From: Bacillota bacterium
Lineage (GTDB): Bacteria > Bacillota > UBA4882 > UBA8346
Length of the DNA stretch: 64,000 nt
Assembly: GCA_023426245.1 (NCBI GenBank)
Contig: JAFABB010000002.1
Coordinates: forward strand, 186,001-250,000
Direction: 5' to 3'
Shown: positions 42,233 through 51,498 of the stretch, piece by piece
How the letters are laid out: the number at the start of each line of letters is the position of its first letter
How positions within the stretch are numbered: position 1 is the first letter of the stretch
The notes under the pieces: model-generated
Seen by the model: the letters and a program-made list of their open reading frames with translations, nothing else
Told to the model about the DNA's origin: nothing
The model's database searches: none
Program-made: the position numbers and the translations under genes

Positions 42233-44947
42233 TTATTGGACCTGGCATGCTATACCATTTAAAGTAAAGCTGGCCGGTTTGGTATTGGTACCGCTATATG
42301 TCAGGTTAAACCCAAAATTTATACTTTTCCCCGCTGCAATCTCACTGTTGTAATTGAGATTGGTTACTGACACGGAAGTTCCGCTCTGGGTATAAGCACC
42401 ATTCCACAGGTTGGATATTCTCTGATTGCCGGGGAAAGTCCAAGCTAATGTCCAGCCGTTAATTGCTGTAGTGCCATTATTGGTAATGGTCACATTCACC
42501 GTAGCTCCGCCACCCCAGTCGTTTATAATGGAATATCCAATCCCTATTGATGATCCTATGGAAATTGTATATGTCGCTGATGCCACTGTAGAATCGGCCA
42601 TGCCGCTGGCTGTGGCATAGGCTTTAACCGTGGTGGTCTTGGATATGCTAATGGGTCCCGAATACACCGTTGAGGAACTCGTCGGAGTACTGCCGTCGAT
42701 GGTATACCGGATCGTCGCTCCACTGATCGCGCAGCTGATGGTCACGTTCTGGGCCGTGCTATAGATACCTCCCGCCGGGCTAAAGGAAGGTGTGGCCACT
42801 TGCTGAGTGGAACCTATCGTATAAGTCGCCAAAGCCACTGCCGAATCGGCCATACCGCTGGCTATGGCATAGGCCTTAACCGTGGTAGTCTTAGATATGC
42901 TAATGGGTCCCGAATATACCGTTGAGGAACTCGTCGGAGTACTGCCGTCGGTGGTATACCGGATCGCCGCTCCACTGGTCGGGCAGCTGATGGTCACGCT
43001 CTGGGCCGCGCTATAAGTTCCGGCCACCGGACTAAAGGAAGGTGTGGCCACTGTCGTTGGAATTGAACTATTGGGTTCATTACCGTATACTTTAACTCCA
43101 TTAATGTAAAGCGGTATATAGGTCGTTTCCGCTAAAGTACTCGTTAATCCGATATACGAAAAGTCGTTGCTGGAATCCCAATTCTTGGAACTATAGCACG
43201 CCAAACGAAATTGGAATTCAATTTTGCCGTAATTTTTAGTAGTAGGCCAACTGCCTTCCACGTAATAAATATGATTGGCCTCATCCCAAGGGAGTAGCTT
43301 CGATATTGCACCGTTATTGGGAGCATAATTGATGGCTGAAGACACATCATTCACCGTCATGCCATTTTGGTAGTACTCACTTAAGTCGACAAAATACTTA
43401 AATGATAAGCCCTCAATATAGCGAGGCGGTAACATGGTGTCGCAATAGATAAAGGTATCGATGGTTACCTGTTGGTTGTTTTCCTGGAGCACCTTTGCCA
43501 TAGTGTAAAACTCCTTGCCGGATTCGATTCCGGGGGTGGCTTCAGGGGTTTGCCCAGCTCCTAAGTATTGGGTCAGGCCGGCCATTGCTCCCACAAAACC
43601 AGCATTGTAATCAATGGCAACCTCTGTATTGGCATACTGGTCCACGTCATCGTCATAGGTATCGTCGCTGTTTGGACCGCCCACCAAGGCTCCATACAAT
43701 AAATGTTTTTCCGGATCCGCTTTTGTTTCATAAGCCGGGGCCGCTTCCATCCGGCCGCTGGCGGCCCGGTGATGCGGGAATTTCGGGTAATTATTGCCGA
43801 ACCCTACTACATAGGAACTATTCCGCGGATTACTACCCAACATGTAATCGATCTGCTGTTTGGCAAAATTCAAGTAATCCGTTGTTCCGGTGCCCTTGTA
43901 ATATACCAGCGCCATCATACATTCTGCTGCGGTATACCGCAATGCACCCCAAGAGTTGATATAGCATTCTCCAGCCGTAGTCCTTGGAGCACTGGTCATC
44001 CAATAATCCAAATTTTCCTTGGCAATGCCAATATAAGTGCTATTGGTGGTCAACTGCGCCAATTTCAAAAAGACTCCGCCAAACACATCATCCCAGCAAT
44101 GGGTCCAGTGATTGGCATAACCATTATTGCCGCTAATGCCTTTCTCAGCCATGAATGAATCGACATCCGTCAAATAACTGGCATCATTCGTAGCCACATA
44201 TAACCAAATCGCTCCCCAGCACAAATCATCAAGGTATGAAGTTGAACCATAAAAACCGCCGCTTTCACTCTGACCCCGGTAAGTTTTGGCAAATGTATAT
44301 AACTTTTTGGCTACACTTAAGCACTTATCGGCATAAGTTAAATCCCGATCTTTATAATTGACGTACATCAATGCCAACGATGCGGCCGCACTACCGCAAA
44401 CATCGGAAGCAGGCTTGCTTGGGGTTGCCGAATAAAGGGTTGGCCGGGTTGTCAGGGCGGTTGTTTGAAGTTCCGGGGGTCCCCAGTAAGCATGATCGGT
44501 GGTGCCATCACCACACTGATAGTGAAAGAGATCGTCTTTTGGATAACACTTCAGGAAATAGTCGTTAAAATGTTTCAAAATCTTCAGCATATATCCATCT
44601 TGCCCTTTAGCGACAAAAGCGTCTTTAAATTCATAATAAGCCCATCCCAAAGTTGATGCAGCATAAACTTGGGGCAGGCCAAATTTCACATGGTCCCCGG
44701 CATCATGGAAACCTCCGGTAAGATCCAGCCCAACATCGGCCCCGTCTTCCGTATGGCAGGGTCCACGCCAGGCCAACCGGTTATTGCCGGCATCAGGCCC
44801 GCACCAACTGGCCTCATAATAAAGGATAGATTTCGCAAACGCATCGGCGTAATTATAATTGGTATCCGCCGTAATTTTGGTTGAAAAAGCCGAAAAACAT
44901 ATCAATAAAGCTACCACCATCCATAAAAAAGCAAAATATCTCCGCAT
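42233..44947 (-). CDS. Secreted GH9 cellulase with CBM3c, two Fn3-like modules and CBM2
   Basis: A 904-residue enzyme of the GH9-CBM3c (theme B) endoglucanase type, which acts processively on cellulose. Signal peptide at about residues 1-27; GH9 catalytic domain to about 465 with the catalytic Asp pair in GGFHDAGDHVKFGLP and the acid Glu in NTEVAIDYNAGF. A CBM3 of the catalytic-accessory type follows (about 475-628, with IEGLSFKYFVDLSEYYQNG and DFSYIGL). Then come two chitobiase C-terminal-like modules (about 632-798) and a C-terminal CBM2. The ATG has GGAGGG six bases upstream. Third gene of the cluster, between a GH9 and a GH5-type gene. No dockerin, so it is a free enzyme. Confidence 0.95.
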   Translation of the reverse strand: MRRYFAFLWMVVALLICFSAFSTKITADTNYNYADAFAKSILYYEASWCGPDAGNNRLAWRGPCHTEDGADVGLDLTGGFHDAGDHVKFGLPQVYAASTLGWAYYEFKDAFVAKGQDGYMLKILKHFNDYFLKCYPKDDLFHYQCGDGTTDHAYWGPPELQTTALTTRPTLYSATPSKPASDVCGSAAASLALMYVNYKDRDLTYADKCLSVAKKLYTFAKTYRGQSESGGFYGSTSYLDDLCWGAIWLYVATNDASYLTDVDSFMAEKGISGNNGYANHWTHCWDDVFGGVFLKLAQLTTNSTYIGIAKENLDYWMTSAPRTTAGECYINSWGALRYTAAECMMALVYYKGTGTTDYLNFAKQQIDYMLGSNPRNSSYVVGFGNNYPKFPHHRAASGRMEAAPAYETKADPEKHLLYGALVGGPNSDDTYDDDVDQYANTEVAIDYNAGFVGAMAGLTQYLGAGQTPEATPGIESGKEFYTMAKVLQENNQQVTIDTFIYCDTMLPPRYIEGLSFKYFVDLSEYYQNGMTVNDVSSAINYAPNNGAISKLLPWDEANHIYYVEGSWPTTKNYGKIEFQFRLACYSSKNWDSSNDFSYIGLTSTLAETTYIPLYINGVKVYGNEPNSSIPTTVATPSFSPVAGTYSAAQSVTISCPTSGAAIRYTTDGSTPTSSSTVYSGPISISKTTTVKAYAIASGMADSAVALATYTIGSTQQVATPSFSPAGGIYSTAQNVTISCAISGATIRYTIDGSTPTSSSTVYSGPISISKTTTVKAYATASGMADSTVASATYTISIGSSIGIGYSIINDWGGGATVNVTITNNGTTAINGWTLAWTFPGNQRISNLWNGAYTQSGTSVSVTNLNYNSEIAAGKSINFGFNLTYSGTNTKPASFTLNGIACQVQ
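42560..43055 (-). repeat. Two tandem chitobiase C-terminal-like module repeats (GH9 enzyme 2)
   Basis: Two copies of the Fn3-like module between CBM3c and CBM2, with variants PVAGTYSAAQ and PAGGIYSTAQ at the start. The first resembles the third module of the upstream GH9 gene, suggesting exchange between genes. Approximate boundaries. Confidence 0.85.
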
Positions 44948-45003
44948 GTAAAACCCTCCATTCTAAATATTTTTTTACTCCACGACATTTTCCGAAGAAG
45001 TTG

Positions 45004-45040
45004 CTACTCCCCCCCCTTGTCAATAACTCGGGAGGAGTAG
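45004..45040 (-). repeat. Intercistronic hairpin between the two GH9 genes
   Basis: On the minus strand CTACTCCTCCC can pair with GGGGGGAGTAG around the segment GAGTTATTGACAA. There is no U-run. It is the second stable hairpin in a gap within the cellulase cluster. Confidence 0.5.
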
Positions 45041-45064
45041 TATAAATCATACTGCTGTTAGACC

Positions 45065-48016
45065 TTATTGAATCTCACAGGGTGTTCCGTTCAAGGTAAA
45101 ACTGGTGGGGTTGGCATTGCTACCGCTATATGTCAGATTAAATCCAAAACTTACCGTACCTCCATTTGCCGCGATACTGCCGTTATAACTGAGATTGGTC
45201 ACGGATACGGAGGTTCCGCTTTGCGTATAACCACCATTCCATAGGTTGGATATTTTCTGATTGCCGGAGAAGGTCCAAGCTAATGTCCAACCACTGATCG
45301 CTGTCCCGCTGTTATTGGTAATTGTGACGTTAACCGTGGCTCCGCTGCCCCAATCGTTGATAATGGAATAACTAACCCCTATCGAGGATTCCGAGGAAAT
45401 TATATAGGCCGCTGATGCGACTGCCGAATCGGTCATTCCGCTGGCCGCGGCATAGGCTTTAATCGTGGTAGTTTTTGATACCGTAATCGGTCCCGAATAT
45501 AACGTCGATGAACTCGTCGGGGTACTGCCGTCAGTGGTATACCGGATCGTCGCTCCACTGGTCGCGCAACTGATGGTTACGCTCTGAGCCGCACTATAAG
45601 TTCCGGCCACCGGGCTAAAGGAAGGTGTAGCGACTTGCTGGGTGGAACCTATCGTATAAGTGGCCGATGCTACCGCCGAATCGGTCATCCCAAGGGCTGT
45701 AGCATAAGCTTTAATCGTGGTAGAGCTGGATACCGTGATCGCTCCGGAGTATATCGCTGATGAACTTGTCGGGTTAGTACCGTCAGTTGTGTACCGGATT
45801 GTCGCTCCACTGGTGGCGCAAGTGATGGCTACACTTTGGGCCGTGCTATATGTACCCCCTGCCGGACTAAAGGTCGGTGTGGCAACCTGTTGGGTTGTAC
45901 TGATTGTATAAGTAGCCGATGCGACTGCCGAGTCGGTCATCCCGCCGGCTGTGGCATAGGCTTTAATTGTAGTGGTGGCTGACACCGAAATGGGTCCGGA
46001 ATATAACTTCGAAGCGCTGGTCGGAGTACTGCCATCCGTGGTATACCGAATCGTAGCCCCGCTGGTCGCGCAACTAATGGCCACGCTTTGGGCTGTGCTA
46101 TACGTACCCCCCGCCGGGCTGAAGGTCGGGGTAGCAACTACCTGGGATGTACCCGGCTCATTGCCATAAAGAAGTTTCGTCCCATCATAAACGGGGATAT
46201 AAGCAGTTTTTGCCACAGTGCCCGACACAAGTCCGGTGTAGGAAAAATCATTGGTCGGATTCCAAAAGCTGGTTCCACTGGGTGCCCCAATCCTAAATTG
46301 CACTTCAGCGGCGTATTGAGATTGGCCACCGGGATAGATATTGGTGCCATCGTTAAAGGTAATTTTGATATAATAAATATTTCCACTGTATTGAGTAATC
46401 GAGGAAATGGTCACTGGAAATTCAACATAATTGGTTGTTACAGTAAGGTCACTTACTTTATAACCTGCGGCAAAAACCTCCGATAAATCCATGTAGTAAT
46501 TAAACGATAAATTTTTAACCAATCTTGCCGGCCAACCGGAGCGGTTATTGCAAAGGACCTTAATTTCAGAATAATTGTTACCCGATGAATTGACAGAGGC
46601 CTCGACGAAAAATTCATCATCCACAGTTTCCGCAGCCGGGAAATTACTTAGCGGAGTGCCGGCGTGAAGGCTATACATTTTGGCTAACACCCCGACAAAA
46701 GCCGCGTTATAATCGCAAGCCACTTCATTGGTTGTATAATTACTGATTTCATCGGTGTAACCATCGGAACTATTCGGCCCCCCGACTAATGCGCCATAAA
46801 GAGTATGGCGGTGATTGGCAGGAGTGCCCTGGCTATCGCACCACGAGCCATGGGCGGTCCGGTGATGCGGATGTTTGGGAGGATTATTGCCAAATCCCAC
46901 AACATAACTGCTGTTTCTAGGATTGGAACCCAGAGCGTAATCGACTTGCTGTGCGGCAAAATTTTGATACCTAGATTTTAAGGCGGTATCGGTAATCATA
47001 TCGCTATAAACGAAAGCGAGAAACGCCGTATTCATGGCATAACGGAGCGATCCCCATGTATCCAGCCAAGCCAGTCCGCCCGGAGTATAGGTTACCTTTT
47101 CACCATTGTAACCTACAGTCCACCAATCCAAATACATCTTCGCAAAGGTATGATACCTTTCTTTCCCGGTTAGCCGGGCCAATAAAATCAAAGCGCCATA
47201 ATGGACATCATCCCAGCCGTGGGTCCACTTATATTCAATGTCGCTGGATTGCCCCTGTTTATTTAACTTGTCGACATAGGATTCCGCCTTGATCAAATAA
47301 GTACTGTCCCCTGTGGCTATATAGAGCCATGTGGCAGCCCAAACCAGCTCATCCCAAAAACCGCTGAAAGAAGTATAATAGCCGTTGGCTGCAGTATAAG
47401 TGGAATCGCTTTGTACCGAATCCGCCAGGACAAACAAACTTTTAGCATGGGAAAGATAGGTGCTGTTATCAAATAATTTAGCACCAATGGCCAAAGCTGC
47501 AGCAGTTCCTGCGCTGACACCTGAAGCGTTGCAAGTATAATACGGGCGGGTCATCTTTTTTTCAATCACTTCCACCGGTCCCCACCAGGAATGATCGGTT
47601 CCGCCATCCCCGACCTGATAAACCAAACTGGTTCCCCGATCGCATTTTACAAAATAATCCAAGGCAAATTTGAGGTTATTTTCCAATGAGGTATACTGTC
47701 CGGCATCTTTGATAGCCGTTCCATATTCATACATTGACCAGCCCAGCATCGCAGCAGAGTAGGCCATGGGTAACCCGAATTTCACATGATCACCTGCATC
47801 ATACCAACCGCCGGTGATATAATCCGAGGTGCAGGAGTCACCCCGCCATTGTTTGGCACGGTTCCAATCCGGTAAAACTCCCGATTGCTGGCATTCATAG
47901 AAATAGATCGATTTTTGCAAGGCCTCGCCATAATTAAAAGCCGCAAATACGGAGTTCGTGGAAAACAACGTTACCACAATCAAACAAAAAAGTAACATCA
48001 AACAGGCTCTTTTCAT
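45065..48016 (-). CDS. Secreted GH9 cellulase with CBM3c, three Fn3-like modules and CBM2
   Basis: A 983-residue GH9-CBM3c enzyme. Signal peptide to about residue 25 (cleavage near VFA-A); GH9 domain from NYGEALQKSIYFYE to about residue 450 with GGWYDAGDHVKFGLP and NEVACDYNAAFVG; CBM3c (about 455-625, with RLVKNLSFNYYMDLSE and NDFSYTGL). Three chitobiase C-terminal-like modules (about 627-873) and a CBM2 (about 876-983) follow. It has one more spacer module than its neighbour and only moderate catalytic-domain similarity to it, so the two GH9s are not a recent duplicate. GAGGAGG precedes the ATG. Second gene after GH48, with a 226-base gap between them. Confidence 0.95.
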   Translation of the reverse strand: MKRACLMLLFCLIVVTLFSTNSVFAAFNYGEALQKSIYFYECQQSGVLPDWNRAKQWRGDSCTSDYITGGWYDAGDHVKFGLPMAYSAAMLGWSMYEYGTAIKDAGQYTSLENNLKFALDYFVKCDRGTSLVYQVGDGGTDHSWWGPVEVIEKKMTRPYYTCNASGVSAGTAAALAIGAKLFDNSTYLSHAKSLFVLADSVQSDSTYTAANGYYTSFSGFWDELVWAATWLYIATGDSTYLIKAESYVDKLNKQGQSSDIEYKWTHGWDDVHYGALILLARLTGKERYHTFAKMYLDWWTVGYNGEKVTYTPGGLAWLDTWGSLRYAMNTAFLAFVYSDMITDTALKSRYQNFAAQQVDYALGSNPRNSSYVVGFGNNPPKHPHHRTAHGSWCDSQGTPANHRHTLYGALVGGPNSSDGYTDEISNYTTNEVACDYNAAFVGVLAKMYSLHAGTPLSNFPAAETVDDEFFVEASVNSSGNNYSEIKVLCNNRSGWPARLVKNLSFNYYMDLSEVFAAGYKVSDLTVTTNYVEFPVTISSITQYSGNIYYIKITFNDGTNIYPGGQSQYAAEVQFRIGAPSGTSFWNPTNDFSYTGLVSGTVAKTAYIPVYDGTKLLYGNEPGTSQVVATPTFSPAGGTYSTAQSVAISCATSGATIRYTTDGSTPTSASKLYSGPISVSATTTIKAYATAGGMTDSAVASATYTISTTQQVATPTFSPAGGTYSTAQSVAITCATSGATIRYTTDGTNPTSSSAIYSGAITVSSSTTIKAYATALGMTDSAVASATYTIGSTQQVATPSFSPVAGTYSAAQSVTISCATSGATIRYTTDGSTPTSSSTLYSGPITVSKTTTIKAYAAASGMTDSAVASAAYIISSESSIGVSYSIINDWGSGATVNVTITNNSGTAISGWTLAWTFSGNQKISNLWNGGYTQSGTSVSVTNLSYNGSIAANGGTVSFGFNLTYSGSNANPTSFTLNGTPCEIQ
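45400..46140 (-). repeat. Three tandem chitobiase C-terminal-like module repeats (GH9 enzyme 1)
   Basis: Three copies in a row, first with AGGMTDSAVA, second with ALGMTDSAVA, third with ASGMTDSAVA near the end. It is the longest array in the window. Approximate boundaries. Confidence 0.85.
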
Positions 48017-48242
48017 TTGAGTACCTCCTCGTTATTGTTCCTAATTTCATAACTTCATGGGTACAAAATATAAAAATTACCGGATATCCTCTAAAAAGAG
48101 CTGGAGCCGCCGAAAACGAATTTGGATCGCTAGAGATATAAAATATATAAACTTTGCCATTTCACTGGCCAGTATATTGGATATCTCCTGGATTTTAAAA
48201 TCATTTTCCGACAGCCTCAGCAATAAACCAAGTGTTGAAAAG

Positions 48243-51089
48243 CTATTGAACCTGGCAGGCCGTACCGTTCAAGGTAAAGCTGGACGGTTTGGCGTTACTG
48301 CCGCTGTACGACAGATTAAATCCAAAACTGACCGTACCTCCGTTTGCCCCAATCGTCCCATTATAATTAAGATTGGTCACGGATATCGAGGTACCGTTCT
48401 GTGTATAGCTGCCATTCCACAGATTGGATATTTTTTGATTCCCCGGGAAGGTCCAGGCTAATGTCCAACCGTTGAGAGCCGCCGTACTGTTGTTGGTGAT
48501 TGTAACGTTAACCGTGGCGCCATTCCCCCAGTCGTTTGCAATGGAATAAGTCACCGCGTACGATGATGAAGCGGAAATCGTATAAGTCGCCGTTGCAACT
48601 GCCGAATCGGTCATTCCGCTGGCTGTGGCATAGGCTTTAATCGTGGTGGTCTTTGATACCGCGATCGGTCCCGAATACACCGTCGAAGAACTCGTCGGAG
48701 TACTTCCGTCGGTGGTATAACGGATGGTTGCCCCACTGGTCGCGCAGCTGATGGTCACGCTCTGGGCCGTGCTATAAGTACCGGCTGCCGGGCTAAAAGT
48801 TGGCGTGGCAACTTGCTGAGTCGCGCCGATCGTATAGGTAGCCGTGGCAACTGTTGAATCGGTCATTCCGCTGGCTGTGGCATAGGCTTTAATCATGGTG
48901 GTTTTTGATACCGTGATCGGTCCCGAATATACCGTCGACGAACTCGTCGGAGTACTGCCGTCGGTGGTATAACGGATGGTTGCCCCGCTGGTCGTGCAAC
49001 CGATGGTCACGCTCTGGGCTGTACTATATGTACCAGCTGCCGGACTAAAGGTCGGGGTGGCTGTTGCATTTCCCGCCTGTGCTAAATACACGTAGTACAG
49101 GGCATTAGCCATGGCGATATCCGCTTGAGCCCAAAAACGGTGATACTTAAATACCGGAGCCGTACCGTTATTATGCGCATCCACCACTTTTTGATAACTG
49201 GAATCGTTTTTGTAGCGCGGGCGCATATCGATGAAGGTCATGCCGTTTTTAAGAGTGGCTCCTTGCGCATTTGTCCCGCTATAACTGGTCGGTATGTACA
49301 CCTCATCAAAGAAGCGTGAATAATCGGATCGGGTTTCATCACAGGCGACTCCGATAGTGTCGCGATACAAATTCCACATCCGGTCCAACAACTTCGCCGC
49401 GGTTTCCTTGGCGGCCGTATGAACGGAGCCCGTATGTTTTTGATATGCCGCAGCATAATAGATGAGGGCTTTTGCCAAACCTGCAGCCACACCCACATCA
49501 TTTGTATAACTGGAAACTGTACAATGTAAATTGGTGTTATTGGTCGCTGTTCCCGTCCATGTATCAGGTTGGCCGGACCATGTGAGGTCGCTGGGAATCA
49601 TATAATTGTCATCGTTGTCATCGACGATAGTATTTGATATTGCCCAGTTTGCCCACTTATCCACCAGATTTTTAACCTTGCTGTCACCGGTCAGGTAATA
49701 ATATTCCATCATCCGTTCCATACCCCAGGCTTGCATACCAAACCAGCGGTTGCTCGGCGGATCATGGTATACCGGTTGCCAATCGTAAATCATATTGTAA
49801 AAAGTGCTTGAACCGGATGGATATGCCATATACCGGCCGTTATAGCTATTGGTGACTCCACCGGCAATAGCTCCTTCATTACTTTGCAAATATTGATAGA
49901 GTTCAATCTGACGTTGCAGACTGGTCGTCCAGTCTCTTTTACCATAGGAGGACAAAGGTGTAAATGCCGCATCAGTAGATAAAACGTAAGCGGCCACCGG
50001 ATTCTGATATCCCTGGTGGACATGGGAACAGCCAATACGCCAGCTCCAGGAACCGTCAGTTGAGCCTCCCCAAGATGTATACCAAGAAAGCATATAATGA
50101 CAGCTATCATAGCCTGTCCCTGCGGTAGAAGCGGCTTGGACTCCAATTGGACGGAAATATTTATCAAACATCGTATATCTTAAATAGTCGCCCATCTTGG
50201 CGGCCTTTGCGGTATAGGTAGACAAAGTGGACTCTTTGCCCTGTTCTTTTGCCCATAAATACGCCCAATAAGAAGCTTGAATCTGTCTGGCATCCGCATC
50301 GGAAGCCGATGTATACCGCCATTGTTTGGCAGGGGTTCCGAAGTCGCCGAACAGCGGCAAGAATCCGCCGTTACTACCAGCGCCCCAGTTAAAGCTCTCC
50401 CAGGAAGGATGGGGTACGGTTTCCCACACCGATTCCTGCGGGCCCCGCTGATAGGTATTGATATAGGAACACCGGCTGGTGCCGTCACCATGATTGCCGT
50501 ATCCGTACCAGTTATCCACATCCATCAGCCAATGCATCTGGTAAAATCGACTGCTACCATAGGCAGCCTTTAACTGACTGTCCAACGGATCGGTGCCTGT
50601 TGGCGTCGACGAATTTCCCGTATTCGGATAATCACTGGGTAAATCCAATTCCGGTGCGTAGGTCGCCGGTGAACTTGGATTATAAGTGCTTAACCCCGTC
50701 TGATCACTGGTAGCCGGGATAATGTATGTCTCCGCCTTATCCCAGGCCGTTTTGTAATAACTCCAGTCCCCGGTGAGCTTTCCGTAAGTGGCACCCAGCC
50801 AGGTTAAATAACTGAAAGCTTCACTGGTGGTCAGATGACCGTAATCAGGAGCCTCGACCATCAGAGTCTCTACACAGTGATAGGGAACTCCCTCCTGACT
50901 GAGATAACCGCTGTTTTGAAGATTGGTGAACAGTTCCATAAATCGGTTGTAGTATTCGCTGGGGTCGGTAGCGGCAAATACACGGCCGCTTAAACCTGTA
51001 AATTGTCCCGGCAGCACATTGGCGGTTATGACCAAAAGCAGGATGGCTAAACTTAAGAACCATTTTTTACTGGCAAATTTTCCATTCAT
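48243..51089 (-). CDS. Secreted GH48 processive cellulase with two Fn3-like modules and CBM2
   Basis: A 948-residue exoglucanase-type enzyme; GH48 proteins release cellobiose processively and are the dominant component of many bacterial cellulase systems. Signal peptide at about residues 1-39 (cleavage near VFA-A). The GH48 domain runs to about residue 675, with the catalytic acid Glu in CVETLMVEAPDYGHLTTSE, the MHWLMDVDNWYGYGN region, YINTYQRGPQESVWETVPHP, and a C-terminal NDVGVAAG segment. Two chitobiase C-terminal-like modules (about 677-838) and a CBM2 follow. As first gene of the cluster it likely marks the main promoter. It has no dockerin. Confidence 0.96.
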   Translation of the reverse strand: MNGKFASKKWFLSLAILLLVITANVLPGQFTGLSGRVFAATDPSEYYNRFMELFTNLQNSGYLSQEGVPYHCVETLMVEAPDYGHLTTSEAFSYLTWLGATYGKLTGDWSYYKTAWDKAETYIIPATSDQTGLSTYNPSSPATYAPELDLPSDYPNTGNSSTPTGTDPLDSQLKAAYGSSRFYQMHWLMDVDNWYGYGNHGDGTSRCSYINTYQRGPQESVWETVPHPSWESFNWGAGSNGGFLPLFGDFGTPAKQWRYTSASDADARQIQASYWAYLWAKEQGKESTLSTYTAKAAKMGDYLRYTMFDKYFRPIGVQAASTAGTGYDSCHYMLSWYTSWGGSTDGSWSWRIGCSHVHQGYQNPVAAYVLSTDAAFTPLSSYGKRDWTTSLQRQIELYQYLQSNEGAIAGGVTNSYNGRYMAYPSGSSTFYNMIYDWQPVYHDPPSNRWFGMQAWGMERMMEYYYLTGDSKVKNLVDKWANWAISNTIVDDNDDNYMIPSDLTWSGQPDTWTGTATNNTNLHCTVSSYTNDVGVAAGLAKALIYYAAAYQKHTGSVHTAAKETAAKLLDRMWNLYRDTIGVACDETRSDYSRFFDEVYIPTSYSGTNAQGATLKNGMTFIDMRPRYKNDSSYQKVVDAHNNGTAPVFKYHRFWAQADIAMANALYYVYLAQAGNATATPTFSPAAGTYSTAQSVTIGCTTSGATIRYTTDGSTPTSSSTVYSGPITVSKTTMIKAYATASGMTDSTVATATYTIGATQQVATPTFSPAAGTYSTAQSVTISCATSGATIRYTTDGSTPTSSSTVYSGPIAVSKTTTIKAYATASGMTDSAVATATYTISASSSYAVTYSIANDWGNGATVNVTITNNSTAALNGWTLAWTFPGNQKISNLWNGSYTQNGTSISVTNLNYNGTIGANGGTVSFGFNLSYSGSNAKPSSFTLNGTACQVQ
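48570..49065 (-). repeat. Two tandem chitobiase C-terminal-like module repeats (GH48 enzyme)
   Basis: Two copies with PAAGTYSTAQ starts. Long stretches are identical at DNA level to the modules of the GH5-type and GH9 genes. Approximate boundaries. Confidence 0.85.
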
Positions 51090-51498
51090 TCTCTCGCCCC
51101 CTTATCATTTTTTCATTTTAACCCTTGGAAAAATTGCTCAGACAATTCCCATGAGTCATCCCCCCTTTCAAAAAACGCTATATAGTTCTAGTTATTCATT
51201 CCATTTGTTGATATTTTTGTATTCAATGTAAAATATTTACATTTATATTTTATAATATCTTTTACAATTACTCAATGAATAATTTTCATATTTTTAAAAA
51301 TTGTCAGGATGTTTGGGATCAACGTTTGTTTTAAAAGGGTAAATGATGACAAGAAACGGGACTGACTCAAAGGAGAGAGACAGGCCCGTTTTGGGAAGAA
51401 AATCCGCTCCGGAGGATTTCACACCGACAGGAGGGATTTTATTTCGCAATTCGCATAGGAAAAGAGTTGATTCTTAAATCACAAAACTCTTAAAAGTA
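51090..51498. promoter_or_regulatory. Gap between the liv operon end and the GH48 gene
   Basis: About 400 bases with no gene. Near the livF end are two hairpins on the minus strand: AAATCC/GGATTT (51419-51400) followed by TTTTCTT, a plausible liv terminator, and AAACGGG/CCCGTTT (51391-51354). Nearer GH48 is A/T-rich sequence expected to hold the cellulase promoter, with a palindrome TGTAAA-ATA-TTTACA at 51227-51241 that may be an operator. No clear -35/-10 pair. Confidence 0.45.

Noticed and set aside
48057..48461. Plus-strand ORF of 134 codons over the GH48 end
   Set aside because: Antisense to the conserved CBM2 of GH48, and it has low-complexity basic composition.
38588..51089. Repeated blocks that might suggest a CRISPR array
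   Set aside because: The repeats are in-frame protein modules of about 83 codons inside four genes, with no short direct repeats and spacers.
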